A stretch of DNA of 64,000 nt from Foliamicus sp965115835. Its GTDB lineage: Bacteria > Pseudomonadota > Gammaproteobacteria > Steroidobacterales > Foliamicaceae. Location of the stretch: contig OZ220471.1 in NCBI GenBank assembly GCA_965115835.1, forward strand, positions 992,001 through 1,056,000, given 5' to 3'. Numbering within the stretch: position 1 is the first letter of the stretch; each line of letters starts with the position of its first letter. The translations under genes were made by a program, and so were the position numbers. This document shows positions 1 through 10,157 of the stretch, piece after piece. The notes below the pieces were generated by a model, which had not been told where the DNA came from, did not search any database, and worked only from the letters and a program-made list of their open reading frames with translations.

Positions 1-53
1 GCCCGGCGGGAGCCGGGAGCCGCGCTTTTGTCTTCCCACCCACGGAGAACTCC

Positions 54-2408
54 ATGAACCCAACCGATTCCCCGCCCGATCCCCGGATCCGGGCGATCCC
101 GCTCTCCCGTCTTGTTCTTGCGCCGGAGAACGCGCGCAAGACCCCGGCGGACGAGTCCGCCCACACCCAGCTCAAGGCCTCGATCGAGGCCCACGGCCTG
201 CTGGAGAACCTCGTGGTTCGCGCCGACGGAACGGACGAAGAAGGCCGGGAGCGCTTCGCGGTCGTCGCCGGAGGCCGCCGGCTTGCGGCGCTCCAGGCGC
301 TGGCTGCGGAAGGCGCGCTCGACGCCGGCGGCTCCGTACCCTGCCGGATCGCCGATGACAGCGACGCGGGGGAGCTGTCGCTGGCCGAGAACATGGTGCG
401 CATTGCGATGCATCCGGCCGATCAGGTGGTCGCCTTCCGCGGGCTTGCCGGGTCGGGCCTGACCGTCGCCGCCATCGCGGCGCGCTTCGGCGTCTCCGGG
501 CGCATCGTCGAGCAGCGGCTTCGCCTCGGCAACGCCGCGCCCGAACTGCTCGACGCCTGCCGCGCCGGGGAGATCGACCTCGAGATCCTCAAGGCGTTCG
601 CGGTGACCACCGACCACGACCGCCAGCGCACAGTGTGGGAGCGGATCGCGGCCCAGGACTATCGCCCGTCCGCCTGGCAGGTAAGGCGCCTGCTCACCGA
701 AGAGCGCGTGCCCGCCGGCTCGCCGATGGCGCGCTTCGTCGGCGTCGCCGCCTACGAGGCCGCGGGCGGTGCGGTGCTGCGCGACCTGTTCGCCGACGAG
801 GACGAGAACGGCGTCTGGCTTGAAGACCCGAAGCTGCTGGGCGACCTCGCCATGGCGAAGCTCACGAACGCGGCCACCGAGCTGGCTACCCGCTGGAAGT
901 GGGCCGAAGCCATGCCGGAGGTCGACTGGAACGCTACTGCGCGCTTCGGGCGCATCCACCCCGTGCCCGGTAAGCCGACCGATGCCGAGGCCGCCGAGAT
1001 TGAGCGGCTTCGCGCCCGCCACGACGAGCTGGCCAACATCGACGAGGACGAATGGACCGAAGAGCTGGAGGAAGAAGCCGGAGCCGTCGAAGCGCGCCTC
1101 GACGCGATCGAGGCCAGAGTCGAGGCGCGGGCGACATTCCGCGCCGGGGACTTCGCAATGGCCGGGTGCATCGCCACCATCGGACGCGACGGGACGCTGC
1201 AGGTCATCCAGGGGCTGGTGAGGCCCGAGGACATGCCGGAGAAGACCGGTACGCAGTCGAACGGCCATGACGCCGCCTCGCACGGCGGCGGAGAGACCGC
1301 CCCAGCCCCTCGCGTCGACGGCCCGGCCGCCGCCACGCCGGTCGCATCGCCCGCGGATCCGTGCGCCAGAGCCCGCGAGGAGGCGGGCGTCGGCATCCGT
1401 CTGGCCGACGACCTGCGCGCCATCCGCACCGCGCTGGTGAAGGCGCATCTGGCGGACGACTTCGAGGCCGCCTTCGACCTCGTGGTGTTCCAGCTCGCGC
1501 GCAGCGTGTTCGCGCAAGGCTACGGCGGTTCGTGGCATGCGCTGGACATCGCCTTCAAGGAGACCGCCGACCGACCGACCGCCCGAACCCACGACGACGA
1601 CTTCGCGGCCTGGAGTCCGGGCGAAGCGATGCTTGGCGATTGGTCGCGCCTGCCGTTCGAGTGGATGGAGGGCGACGACGACGCGGCCTGCTTCGCGGCC
1701 CTGCGCGCGCTGCCCCGCAAGGACAGGGAGAAGCTGTTCGCCGCCGCGGTGGCGAGGACCGTCAAGGGCCAGCTTGCGTTCGAGCACGACGCCCGTCCCG
1801 AACTGGAGGCCACCGTGGCTCGGCTCGGCATCGACTTTGCCGGTCATGTGCGCCCGGGCGCCGATCTGGTCTGGTCGCGGATGCGCAAGGATCGCATTGT
1901 GGCGATAGCCCGCGAGACGCTGGGTCCGGCCTGGGTGGCGGCGCGCTCGAAGTACCGCAAGGCCGATCTGGCGAAGGCGATGGAGGAGGCGTTTGCCGCC
2001 GGTTCGCCGCCTCCCGGCATCGACGCCGGTGCGCATGCCGCCGCGCTTGCCTGGACCCCGCCGGGGTTCGCTGCGTTCGACGCAAGCGGTCATGCCGGCG
2101 CCAACAACATGCCGGAACCCGAGGCTGCGGATGCGCCGGCCCCTGCGGGCGAAGCGGCGTCCCCGAACGATGCCGGGCCCGCGCCTGCACCGTCTGGCAG
2201 CGGTGCTGCGCCCACCGTCTCCGCCGATTCGGACAGGGAGCCGGCGCCCGCCGCTGGCAACGGGCGCGATGCGCCGGCGAACGGCAATGGCGAGAGCCGC
2301 CCCGCCGAACCTTCGGACCCCGGCGAAGCAATGAACGGGCAGCCCTCCGCCGCCGCCGGCGGCGAGGCTGCGGATGTGCCGGAGTTCCTGCGCCGCATCG
2401 CCTCATAG
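54..2408 (+). CDS. ParB/RepB/Spo0J-family partition-type protein, large form
   Basis: 784-residue protein of the ParB family, expected to bind DNA for partition or regulation of the element. Seen: N-terminal entry LSRLVLAPENARKT (17-30), the nucleotide-binding box VAGGRR (71-76), the segment ENMVRIAMHPAD (112-123) and a helix-turn-helix around 136-155. The rest is a long acidic, Ala-rich extension ending in an Ala/Pro/Gly-rich linker (about 680-760). Chromosomal ParB is near 300 residues, so this is the long form found on plasmids and integrative elements. The start is supported by GGAGAA just upstream. No ParA partner is visible. It opens a same-strand gene series continuing to about 10 kb. 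Family is firm; exact role is inferred. Confidence 0.85.
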   Translation: MNPTDSPPDPRIRAIPLSRLVLAPENARKTPADESAHTQLKASIEAHGLLENLVVRADGTDEEGRERFAVVAGGRRLAALQALAAEGALDAGGSVPCRIADDSDAGELSLAENMVRIAMHPADQVVAFRGLAGSGLTVAAIAARFGVSGRIVEQRLRLGNAAPELLDACRAGEIDLEILKAFAVTTDHDRQRTVWERIAAQDYRPSAWQVRRLLTEERVPAGSPMARFVGVAAYEAAGGAVLRDLFADEDENGVWLEDPKLLGDLAMAKLTNAATELATRWKWAEAMPEVDWNATARFGRIHPVPGKPTDAEAAEIERLRARHDELANIDEDEWTEELEEEAGAVEARLDAIEARVEARATFRAGDFAMAGCIATIGRDGTLQVIQGLVRPEDMPEKTGTQSNGHDAASHGGGETAPAPRVDGPAAATPVASPADPCARAREEAGVGIRLADDLRAIRTALVKAHLADDFEAAFDLVVFQLARSVFAQGYGGSWHALDIAFKETADRPTARTHDDDFAAWSPGEAMLGDWSRLPFEWMEGDDDAACFAALRALPRKDREKLFAAAVARTVKGQLAFEHDARPELEATVARLGIDFAGHVRPGADLVWSRMRKDRIVAIARETLGPAWVAARSKYRKADLAKAMEEAFAAGSPPPGIDAGAHAAALAWTPPGFAAFDASGHAGANNMPEPEAADAPAPAGEAASPNDAGPAPAPSGSGAAPTVSADSDREPAPAAGNGRDAPANGNGESRPAEPSDPGEAMNGQPSAAAGGEAADVPEFLRRIAS

Positions 2409-2487
2409 CCCCTGCCGTCGCACGCCCCGCCTGGAGAACCCCTTCCGGGCGGGGCGCCTGTCCTTTCTCATCCACCGGGAGAACCCG

Positions 2488-4251
2488 ATGAACGACACCC
2501 GAACGATCCGCGCGCGCATGCACGACTCCGCCCTGAAGCGGGTCACCCGCGCGTTTTCCGCCACGCTCGCGGACATCTTCGCCGAGACGCTTCAGAACGC
2601 CCGTCGCGCCGGCGCTGCGCGTGTCCATGTCACGCTGGCCGAAGCCTCGGACAACGGTTCGCTTGCCGTTACCGTCGCCGACGACGGCGCCGGCATCGCC
2701 GACCCGGCGGTGCTGCTGTCGTTCGGCGAGAACGGCTGGAGCGACGATCGGGTGCGCCGCGAGGACGCCGCCGGCATGGGTTTGCTGAGCCTCGCGCGCC
2801 GGGGCTGCGCCGTCTCCTCGCGGCCCCGCGCGCGCGACGGCTCGGTTACTCCCGGTTGGCGGGTGGAACTCGAGCCCGCGCACTTCACGGGCGAGGACGC
2901 CGCCGCGGTTCGTTCCGCCGATGCCGCGCCGTTCCCGCACGGCACGGCCGTGTCGTTTCCCGCAGCGGAGAACGAGACCGCAGACACGGTTCGACGGGCG
3001 CTTGGGTCCGCTGCCCGGCACTACCCGCTGCCGGTCGTCTTCCGGCATCCGCCAGCCACCCCGCCCGAAGGCGAGACGCTCGAACGCCGCGCCTTCCTCG
3101 ACGGCGCCGTTCACGCCGAACGCTGGCGCGGGCTGGCGTTCGGGGTGTTCAAAAACCGCCCGCGACGCTCCGGCCTGCACCAACCGGACGTGAACTTTCA
3201 CGGCCTCACCGTCCCCGCGCGGTTGCCGGCAGTCGGGACGGTGGGCGGCGCGCACTGGACCGTGGCTGCCGACATCGACGACTGCCCGGAACTGGAGTTC
3301 GTGCTGCCGGCGCGCAAGGAAGCCGTCGAGACGCCGTTTCTTGCGGCGATGCGTTCCGCTGCCTGGTTTGCGATCTACCGCGCGATGGCCGCCGATGACG
3401 ATCCCCGCCCGGTGTTCGACGACTGGAAGCGGGCCCGGGAGGCCGGTATCGACCTTGCGCCGCCGCCGCGCGAGCTGCGCCCCTGGCGCCCGGCGGTGGC
3501 CGATCTCGACCACTGGCGCGAGCCGCCGGAACGACAGGTCGCGAGCGACGACGCGCTGATCGTGGCCTGCGACCCCGAGCCGCCCGAGGCGCAGGCGTTC
3601 TGGCGCGCCGCCAAACGCAACGGCATCGGGCGCCGGTTGTTCGAGGCCGACCGTCGTCTCGAGGGCTTCGACTGGTACGACCGGCTCCCGCGCATCGCAG
3701 CGATCCGCACGGAAGTGACAGCCGCCGGTCAGACCCGCGCGCTTGAGGACTGGCCCGTTCCGGCTCGCACCGGCGCGGCCAATGCGCCGCTGCCGGAACG
3801 ACCCGGGGCGATCCGCATCCGCGCGAGTGTGCGCCCGCTTGGGGGACCGCAACGCCGTCTCGACCTGTCCGCCGACTTGGCCTTTGCCGGCGAGGCCTGG
3901 AGCTGGGTCGCCGACGCACAGCCGCTGGTAACGGCAGACAGCACGCTGGACCCGCAGGAACTTGCGAACCTGCTGTATGACGCGTTCTTCTCGCCGTCGG
4001 ACGATGCCAGCGCGGACTCTTGGGAGCGCCAACGCGCCGACTTCGTGCAGGAGGCCCTGCACATCGCCACGCGGTTGCTGGTCTCTGACGACGAGGCGCG
4101 GCGGCGCTCAATCGCCGACGCGGTCGAGCGGGAACTGTTCTGGCTTATCCCCCGCGAGCGCGGCGCCGACATCGCCGTGCGCGGGCGCAAGGTCGTCGTG
4201 ACCCTGGGCAAGCCCGCTGCGAAGTCCGCCGGCCCTTCCTCTTCCCGCTGA
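2488..4251 (+). CDS. GHKL-type ATPase domain protein of mobile elements
   Basis: 587-residue protein starting at the ATG preceded by GGGAGAACCC. The N-terminal 110 residues hold a HATPase_c-like fold: N-box with E33 and N37 (FAETLQNARR), G1 box DDGAGI (65-70) and G2 box GMGLLSLARRG (96-106). This resembles the Hsp90/MutL/histidine-kinase nucleotide site, without a kinase phospho-acceptor domain. The remaining 480 residues match no family I recognise. It lies 80 bp after the ParB-like gene and 12 bp before the next gene, so an operon is likely. Related ATPases sit in the same position in other element backbones; the substrate is unknown. A longer reading frame starting at 2374 overlaps the ParB gene and lacks a comparable ribosome site. 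Confidence 0.8.
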   Translation: MNDTRTIRARMHDSALKRVTRAFSATLADIFAETLQNARRAGAARVHVTLAEASDNGSLAVTVADDGAGIADPAVLLSFGENGWSDDRVRREDAAGMGLLSLARRGCAVSSRPRARDGSVTPGWRVELEPAHFTGEDAAAVRSADAAPFPHGTAVSFPAAENETADTVRRALGSAARHYPLPVVFRHPPATPPEGETLERRAFLDGAVHAERWRGLAFGVFKNRPRRSGLHQPDVNFHGLTVPARLPAVGTVGGAHWTVAADIDDCPELEFVLPARKEAVETPFLAAMRSAAWFAIYRAMAADDDPRPVFDDWKRAREAGIDLAPPPRELRPWRPAVADLDHWREPPERQVASDDALIVACDPEPPEAQAFWRAAKRNGIGRRLFEADRRLEGFDWYDRLPRIAAIRTEVTAAGQTRALEDWPVPARTGAANAPLPERPGAIRIRASVRPLGGPQRRLDLSADLAFAGEAWSWVADAQPLVTADSTLDPQELANLLYDAFFSPSDDASADSWERQRADFVQEALHIATRLLVSDDEARRRSIADAVERELFWLIPRERGADIAVRGRKVVVTLGKPAAKSAGPSSSR

Positions 4252-4263
4252 CCGGAGCCTTCC

Positions 4264-4677
4264 ATGCCGCTTTTGACCGAAGCACAACGCCGGCGGTTGC
4301 GCGCGAACGCGCAGCAACCCGGCATTGACCGCGCCCCTGCGGTTTCGCTCTTCCGTCCGCCCGCCCGGCAGTCCTGGCGGTTCACCGAACAGTGCGCCGG
4401 TATCGACACGCTGTTCGGCCTGTGCGACCTCGGTTGTCTGGAGTCGGATTGCGCGAGTCTTGCCGAAATCGCCGCAGTGCGTATCGGGCCGGGCTTGCGC
4501 ATCGAGCGCGACCGGCGCTTCCGCGCGAAGGCCCCGCTGCCGGTCTGTGCCGGAGCCTCGCAGGAAGCGGGACGGATCGCCGAGTCCGGCCCGGAGTTCG
4601 AAGCCGCCCCGGCCCGCCACGAAGCGAACCGGAAACGCGAGACCCGGCAGGCCGCTTTTATCCATTCCGGGAGGTAA
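4264..4677 (+). CDS. DUF2958 domain protein
   Basis: 137-residue small protein with the DUF2958 pattern: LLTEAQRRRL at the start, then WRFTE, DTLFGLCDLG and the segment SLAEIAAVRIGPGLRIERD leading to a short basic region. The domain covers roughly residues 1-90. The C-terminal 40 residues are Ala/Glu/Arg-rich and look variable. The family is small, cytosolic and of unknown function, and is carried mainly by plasmids and integrative elements next to ParB-like and helicase genes, as here. It starts 12 bp after the ATPase gene with a GGAG site and is followed 4 bp later by the next gene, so translation is probably coupled. Confidence 0.75.
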   Translation: MPLLTEAQRRRLRANAQQPGIDRAPAVSLFRPPARQSWRFTEQCAGIDTLFGLCDLGCLESDCASLAEIAAVRIGPGLRIERDRRFRAKAPLPVCAGASQEAGRIAESGPEFEAAPARHEANRKRETRQAAFIHSGR

Positions 4678-4681
4678 CGCC

Positions 4682-5326
4682 ATGCCCCGCATCGTCAAGA
4701 CCGTCGTATACGAACTTCAGGAACTGTCCGAAGCCGCCAGGGAGCAGGCCCGCGTCTGGTATCTCGAGCACTGCACCGATCCCGACTGGCACGACTGCCT
4801 GTTCGAGGACTTCGGGGCCGTCTGCGGACTCCTCGGCGTGACGCTCGATACCCGGCCCGTTCCGCTAATGGGTAGCGGCGCGCGCGAGCAGCCGTGCGTG
4901 TGGTTCCGGGGGTTCGCATCCCAGGGGGACGGCGCCTCGTTCGAGGCGGGTTACGAGAATGCCCCGGGCGCAAGCCGGGCGATCCGCGCTTACGCGCCCC
5001 GGGACGCTGAACTGCACGCCATCGCCGACCGGCTTCAGGCTATCCAGAAGCGCAACTTCTGGCAACTGGTCGCCGAGATCCGCCACAGCGGGCGCTATTG
5101 CCACGAGTACGCCATGACCATCCGGGTCAGGCGCGACAGCCCGGCCGGGCAGGCCCCGACGGACGATGCCGCAGACACCGTCGCCGAAGCGATGCGCGAT
5201 CTCGCGCGCTGGCTGTACCGGCAACTGGAGCGCGAGTACGACTACCAGACCTCCGACGCGTTTGTGGACGAGACCATCGCCGTGAACGGCTGGACGTTTA
5301 CCGCCGCAGGCCAACCCTTCGGCTGA
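4682..5326 (+). CDS. conserved plasmid/phage protein (antitoxin-of-stability-system type)
   Basis: 214-residue protein starting at the ATG after GGGAGG. It has the marker segment WFRGFASQGDGASFEAGYE (about 77-95), which matches small phage and plasmid proteins often labelled 'antitoxin of toxin-antitoxin stability system'; that label has little experimental support. A second conserved region is AEIRHSGRYCHEYAMTI (about 132-148). There is no signal peptide or membrane segment. It follows the DUF2958 gene by 4 bp, so both probably come from one transcript. No toxin partner is adjacent, so a toxin-antitoxin role cannot be claimed. Confidence 0.6.
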   Translation: MPRIVKTVVYELQELSEAAREQARVWYLEHCTDPDWHDCLFEDFGAVCGLLGVTLDTRPVPLMGSGAREQPCVWFRGFASQGDGASFEAGYENAPGASRAIRAYAPRDAELHAIADRLQAIQKRNFWQLVAEIRHSGRYCHEYAMTIRVRRDSPAGQAPTDDAADTVAEAMRDLARWLYRQLEREYDYQTSDAFVDETIAVNGWTFTAAGQPFG

Positions 5327-5541
5327 CCGCGCCCGAGGCACTCAGGCAGCCGGACTTTGCTCTGCTCGCTGGCCGCTCAATGCGCCTTCAAGACGCCAGG
5401 CAATCACGCACTGTCCCGCTCGCGCATCGCTCCGCCGGGAGTCGAGCGGGCGGATCGACGGGGGGTCTGGCGGTTCGGCGCGGGAGGAATCCCGCCCCGT
5501 TCGCCGCCGGCTTTTCCTTCCGCCTCATTTGGAGATTTCCC

Positions 5542-8500
5542 ATGCTCGACGCCTTTTCTGCGGCGGGCGCCGATGCGCGTCCGCCCGCGACATGTCTTGC
5601 GCATTCCGCCGATGCCGGACCGCTTCGCACCGCCAGCGCCCTGTTCGACGCGGCCCGCATCCTGCTGCCGGCGCTGGAGGGAGGCCGCGCCCTCGACGCC
5701 GCGATGCTGCGCGATGCCCTGACTCGCGCGTTCGGCGCGACCGATGCGGACGGCGCCTGGGTGTGGAAGGATGCTTACGAAGCCGCCGAAGCGGCGGTCG
5801 TGCTGTTCGTACGCCGCCACGGGCGCGCCATGCGCCGGCGCGCCGGGGCCGGTCCCGACGGCCCCCGCAAGATGCTCGCGATGCTCGAAGCCATTGCGGC
5901 GCTCGAACCCTCGCATACCAAACGCTCGCCGGAACAGGTTCGCCTGCAGCAGTTCTCCACGCCCCTGCCGCTGGCTTACGCCGCGCTCCGGGCGGCGGCC
6001 ATTCGTCCGGGCGATACGGTGCTCGAACCTTCTGCAGGTACCGGGATGCTCGCCGCGATGGCGGAGTGCGCGCTCGGGCGCCATGCCGACGGCGCGCTGC
6101 ATCTCAACGAGATCGCGCCTGTGCGGGCGGGGCTCCTCGCCCGGCTCTTCCCCGGCGTCGCCGTCACCCGACACAACGCCGAGACCATCGCGGACTTCCT
6201 GCCGCGCCTGCGGCCATCGGTGGTTGTGATGAACCCGCCGTTCTCGGCCACGCCGGGCGTCTCGCGCATCCGCCACGACGCAGACCTGCGCCATGTTCGT
6301 TCGGCGTTCTCGACGCTGCCGCCCGGCGGACGGCTCGTGGCCATTACCTCGGCGAACTGCGTGCCGGGCGACGCGGCCTGGAGCCGCGCGTTCGCGTCCC
6401 TCGACGGGTCGGCGCACACGGTGTTCACCATGATCGTCGACGGGCGCGCCTACGCCCGGCGCGGAACCGGGTTCGACACCCGGCTTACGGTCGTCGACCG
6501 GCTGCCGGCCTCCGAACGCGGCGGCAAGCCCGGCATCGATATCGACTGCGCCGCGCGCGCGACCGGCGCAGCGGAACTGCTCGACGCCGTCATCGGGAAC
6601 GTTCCGCCTCGACTGCCGCTCGAGCCTGCGCCCTGCGCCGACCTGTTCGGGCCTGTCCCGTCTGTCCCCCGGGCCGCCCCCCGGAAACCCGCCGTGGCGC
6701 CGTCCCGCAAACGCTCCCGGGCAGTCGCCTCGCAGCCCGCCCGCGACTGGGGACCGGTTGCGGAACTGGACATCCACAGCGGCTCGCCCGCTCCCGGCAG
6801 CGAAGGACGCGAGGCCCCGGCCGCAGGCCCCTACGAATCCTGGCGTCCGGATGTGGTGCGGGTTCCCGGCGCCGCAGAGCACCCGACGCCGCTGGTGCAG
6901 TCCGGCGCCATGGCCGCCGTACCGCATCCCGCGCCGTCGCATCGCCCGATGCTGCCCGCGCGCACCGTGTCCGAAGGGGCGCTGTCCGACGCCCAGCTCG
7001 AGAGCGTCGCGCTTGCGGGCGAAGCACACTCCCGGCATCTTGCCGCCCGCTACCGGATCGGGTCGGGCTGGGAGACCGTGCAGCGCTGCGACAACGGAGG
7101 CGGGACCAACGGGCCCGAATCCGCTGCCGGGGACGCTACCGGGGATGGCGAGACCCTCTTCGGCCCGGTGCGCTTCCGCCGCGGCTGGATGCTCGGCGAC
7201 GGCACCGGCGCGGGCAAGGGCCGGCAGGTCGCCGCCGTCATGCTCGACCGCTGGCTGCGCGGTCGAAAGCGCGCCCTGTGGCTCTCGCAATCCGACAAGC
7301 TCGTCGAGGACGCGCGCCGCGACTGGACCGCGCTCGGCGGACGGGAGACCGACATCGTGCCCTTGGGCAAGTTCCGTCAGGGCGCAGACATCCCGCTGTC
7401 CGAAGGCGTTCTGTTCGCCACTTATGCAACCCTGCGCTCGCCCGCCCGCCAGGGCCGGATCTCGCGCCTGCAGCAGGTCGTGCGCTGGCTCGCCGGTTCG
7501 CTCGACGAGGACGACCGCCACGCCTTCGACGGGGTAATCGTGTTCGATGAGGCGCACGCGATGGCCAACGCCGCCGGTTCCAGGGGCGCCCGCGGCGAGG
7601 TCGCGCCATCGCAGCAGGGCCGCGCGGGACTGAGGCTCCAGCGCGCGCTGCCCGACGCCCGCGTCGTCTATGTCTCGGCTACCGGCGCCACCACCGTGCC
7701 GGGACTCGCCTACGCCGAGCGGTTGGGGCTGTGGGCCGCCGGCGAGACGCCGTTCGAGACCCGCGCGGACTTCGTCTCTGCCATGGAGGCCGGCGGGGTC
7801 GCCGCGCTGGAGGTGGTCGCGCGCGATCTCAAGGCGCTCGGGCTCTATCAGGCCCGCGCGCTCTCCTATGACGGCGTCGAGGTCGACATCCTGGAGCACC
7901 CGTTGTCCGATGCGCAGCGACGCATCTACGACGCTTACGCCGGCGCGTTCAAGGTGATTCACCGGAACATCGGGGCGGCGCTTGAGGCCACCGGCATCGT
8001 CGACGGGGAGTCCACCCGGAACCGGAACGCCAAGTCGGCGGCGATGTCGGCGTTCGAGGGCGCCAAGCAGCGGTTCTTCGGGCATCTGCTGACCTCCATG
8101 AAGTGTCCGGCGTTGATCCGCGCGATCGAGGCCGACCTCGAAGCCGGGCGTTCCGCCGTCGTGCAGCTCGTCTCCACGGGCGAGGCGCTCATGGACCGGC
8201 ACATCGCGGAGATCCCGGCTTCGGAGTGGGACGACATCAACGTGGACCTCACGCCGCGCGAGACGGTCATCGAGTTCCTCGCCCATGCGTTCCCGGTGCA
8301 ACTTCAGGAGCCGTTCACCGACGATGAGGGCAACATCATGAGCCGGCCCGTATTCGACGGCGAGGGGAACCCCGTGCTGTGCCGGGAGGCGGTCGCGCGG
8401 CGCGACGCACTGATCGAAAGGCTCGCGGCCCTGCCGCCGGCGCCTGCGGCGCTCGACCGGATCGTGCAGTACTTCGGGCACGAAGCGGTGGCCGAAGTGA

Positions 8501-10065
8501 CCGGGCGCTCGCGCCGGGTGTTGCGGATCGCCGGCGAGGGCGGCGAGCGGCTTGCGCTGCGCAGCCGTCCGGCCTCGGCCAACCTCGCCGAGGCCGCCGC
8601 GTTCATGGACGGGGCGAAGCGCATCCTGGTGTTCTCGATGGCCGGCGGGACGGGGCGCAGCTACCACGCCGACCGGACTTGCGCCAACACCCGGCGGCGC
8701 GTGCACTACCTGCTTGAGACCGGCTGGCGCGCCGATCAGGCGATCCAGGGGCTGGGGCGCACCCACCGCACGCATCAGGCCTGCGCGCCGCTGTTCCGCC
8801 CCGTGACCACAGACGTCAAGGGCGAGCGGCGGTTCATCGCCACCATCGCCCGGCGGCTCGACAGCCTGGGCGCCATCACCCGCGGCCAGCGCGACAGCCA
8901 GACCGCCATGGGCGGCGGTCAGGCGCTGTTCCGCGAGAGCGACAACCTCGAAAGCCCCTACGCCAAAGCGGCGCTGCGCCAGTTCTACGGGGCGTTGTGG
9001 CTCGGGCGCATCGACGACTGGACGCCCGCGCGGTTCGAGGACGCAACCGGGCTGAAGCTGTCCCGCGAGGGCGCCCTCAAGGAGAACCTGCCGCCGATGC
9101 CGCAGTTCCTCAACCGGCTGCTGGCGCTGCCCATCGACGAGCAGAACGCCCTGTTCGCCGAACTGGAAGAGCGCATCGCCGCGAACATCGAGCAGGCCGT
9201 CGAGGCCGGCACGTTCGAGGTCGGCGTGGAAACCGTGCGCGCGGACTCGCTGGCGGTCGCGGGGCGGGAGACCCTTCACCGGCATCCCGCCACGGGGGCG
9301 GTGACGGAACTCGTCGAGATCGTCCGCCGCGACCGGCTGGAGCCGCTGACGGCCGATGCAGCCCTGGCGCTGGCCACGCGCGATCCCGGCCCCGGCGGCC
9401 AGCCGCGGCTGGCGGTCAATCGGCGCTCGAATCGCGCCGCGGTGGTGCTGTCCGCGCCGTCGCGGCTGTTCGACGACGGCGGGGTGCAGGAACGCGCGCG
9501 CCTCGTCCGGCCCGCCGCCCGGCAGTCAATGGCGCGGGACGAACTGCGGGCCTCGCACTGGCGCAAGGCCACGGAAGCCGAATGGCGCCGTCTCTGGGAC
9601 GCCGAAGCCGCGTCGCTGCCGGGCCACCGCGAGTCGCGGTTCTGGCTCGCAACGGGACTGCTGCTGCCGGTATGGGATCGGCTGCCGGCCGAGAACCTGC
9701 GGGTCCGGCGGCTCGCGACCGACGCCGGCGAGGCGTTGATCGGGCGGGTGCTCGACGCCGAACAGGTTCAGGCCGTGCGCGCGGCGTTCGGCCTCGAAGG
9801 CGGGTTCCGCATGACCGGAGAAGAGGCGTTCGGGGCCGTGCAGGCTCGCGGGGTCGCCTTGCCGCTCGCCAATGGCTGGCGCGTCGCCCGCCGGCGCATC
9901 ATGGGGGCCGACCGCATTGAGATCGAGGGGCCGACCGACACCGATCTGGCGGCGCTCCGGCGCATGGGCTGCACGGTCGAGATCGTCTCGTACCGCGCCC
10001 GCGTGTTCGCGCCGAACGCCGCGGCGCTGGCTCGCGTGCTTGAACGCTGGCCGCCTGCGGCATGA
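5542..10065 (+). CDS. methylase/helicase fusion, strawberry-notch-like NTP hydrolase
   Basis: 1507-residue protein, start chosen at the ATG after TTTGGAGATTTCCC. The first 330 residues hold an N6-adenine-type methylase: motif I VLEPSAGTGML (about 160-170) and catalytic NPPF (231-234). A Pro/Arg-rich linker follows. From about 540 there is an SF2-type ATPase: Walker A GTGAGKGR (near 554), DEAH box VIVFDEAHAM (669-672) and a late motif QGLGRTHRTHQ (near 1073) that plays the arginine-finger role. This matches the bacterial strawberry-notch family, which in plasmids and integrative elements is usually fused to a methylase. It likely remodels and modifies DNA of the element. It is the largest backbone gene and is intact. 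Confidence 0.85.
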   Translation: MLDAFSAAGADARPPATCLAHSADAGPLRTASALFDAARILLPALEGGRALDAAMLRDALTRAFGATDADGAWVWKDAYEAAEAAVVLFVRRHGRAMRRRAGAGPDGPRKMLAMLEAIAALEPSHTKRSPEQVRLQQFSTPLPLAYAALRAAAIRPGDTVLEPSAGTGMLAAMAECALGRHADGALHLNEIAPVRAGLLARLFPGVAVTRHNAETIADFLPRLRPSVVVMNPPFSATPGVSRIRHDADLRHVRSAFSTLPPGGRLVAITSANCVPGDAAWSRAFASLDGSAHTVFTMIVDGRAYARRGTGFDTRLTVVDRLPASERGGKPGIDIDCAARATGAAELLDAVIGNVPPRLPLEPAPCADLFGPVPSVPRAAPRKPAVAPSRKRSRAVASQPARDWGPVAELDIHSGSPAPGSEGREAPAAGPYESWRPDVVRVPGAAEHPTPLVQSGAMAAVPHPAPSHRPMLPARTVSEGALSDAQLESVALAGEAHSRHLAARYRIGSGWETVQRCDNGGGTNGPESAAGDATGDGETLFGPVRFRRGWMLGDGTGAGKGRQVAAVMLDRWLRGRKRALWLSQSDKLVEDARRDWTALGGRETDIVPLGKFRQGADIPLSEGVLFATYATLRSPARQGRISRLQQVVRWLAGSLDEDDRHAFDGVIVFDEAHAMANAAGSRGARGEVAPSQQGRAGLRLQRALPDARVVYVSATGATTVPGLAYAERLGLWAAGETPFETRADFVSAMEAGGVAALEVVARDLKALGLYQARALSYDGVEVDILEHPLSDAQRRIYDAYAGAFKVIHRNIGAALEATGIVDGESTRNRNAKSAAMSAFEGAKQRFFGHLLTSMKCPALIRAIEADLEAGRSAVVQLVSTGEALMDRHIAEIPASEWDDINVDLTPRETVIEFLAHAFPVQLQEPFTDDEGNIMSRPVFDGEGNPVLCREAVARRDALIERLAALPPAPAALDRIVQYFGHEAVAEVTGRSRRVLRIAGEGGERLALRSRPASANLAEAAAFMDGAKRILVFSMAGGTGRSYHADRTCANTRRRVHYLLETGWRADQAIQGLGRTHRTHQACAPLFRPVTTDVKGERRFIATIARRLDSLGAITRGQRDSQTAMGGGQALFRESDNLESPYAKAALRQFYGALWLGRIDDWTPARFEDATGLKLSREGALKENLPPMPQFLNRLLALPIDEQNALFAELEERIAANIEQAVEAGTFEVGVETVRADSLAVAGRETLHRHPATGAVTELVEIVRRDRLEPLTADAALALATRDPGPGGQPRLAVNRRSNRAAVVLSAPSRLFDDGGVQERARLVRPAARQSMARDELRASHWRKATEAEWRRLWDAEAASLPGHRESRFWLATGLLLPVWDRLPAENLRVRRLATDAGEALIGRVLDAEQVQAVRAAFGLEGGFRMTGEEAFGAVQARGVALPLANGWRVARRRIMGADRIEIEGPTDTDLAALRRMGCTVEIVSYRARVFAPNAAALARVLERWPPAA

Positions 10066-10157
10066 TCGCCGTCCGTACTGCCGGCAGCGGGGCCGCAGCA
10101 ACCCATTTGGCCCGGTGCGGAGGTTCGTGGAGCCGGTCTGTCGTCGCGGCGGGCCGC

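Noticed and set aside
1762..4062. 766-codon open frame on the minus strand over the ParB and ATPase genes
   Set aside because: Same G+C shadow effect; the product is Arg/Pro-rich without domains.
4682..5326. Toxin-antitoxin module
   Set aside because: The relatives are often labelled antitoxin, but no toxin-like partner is adjacent and no HTH or AbrB fold is visible.
5404..9285. 1293-codon open frame on the minus strand
   Set aside because: Antisense of the methylase/helicase gene; high G+C third positions create long opposite frames. No motif found in its translation, while the + frame has all catalytic motifs.
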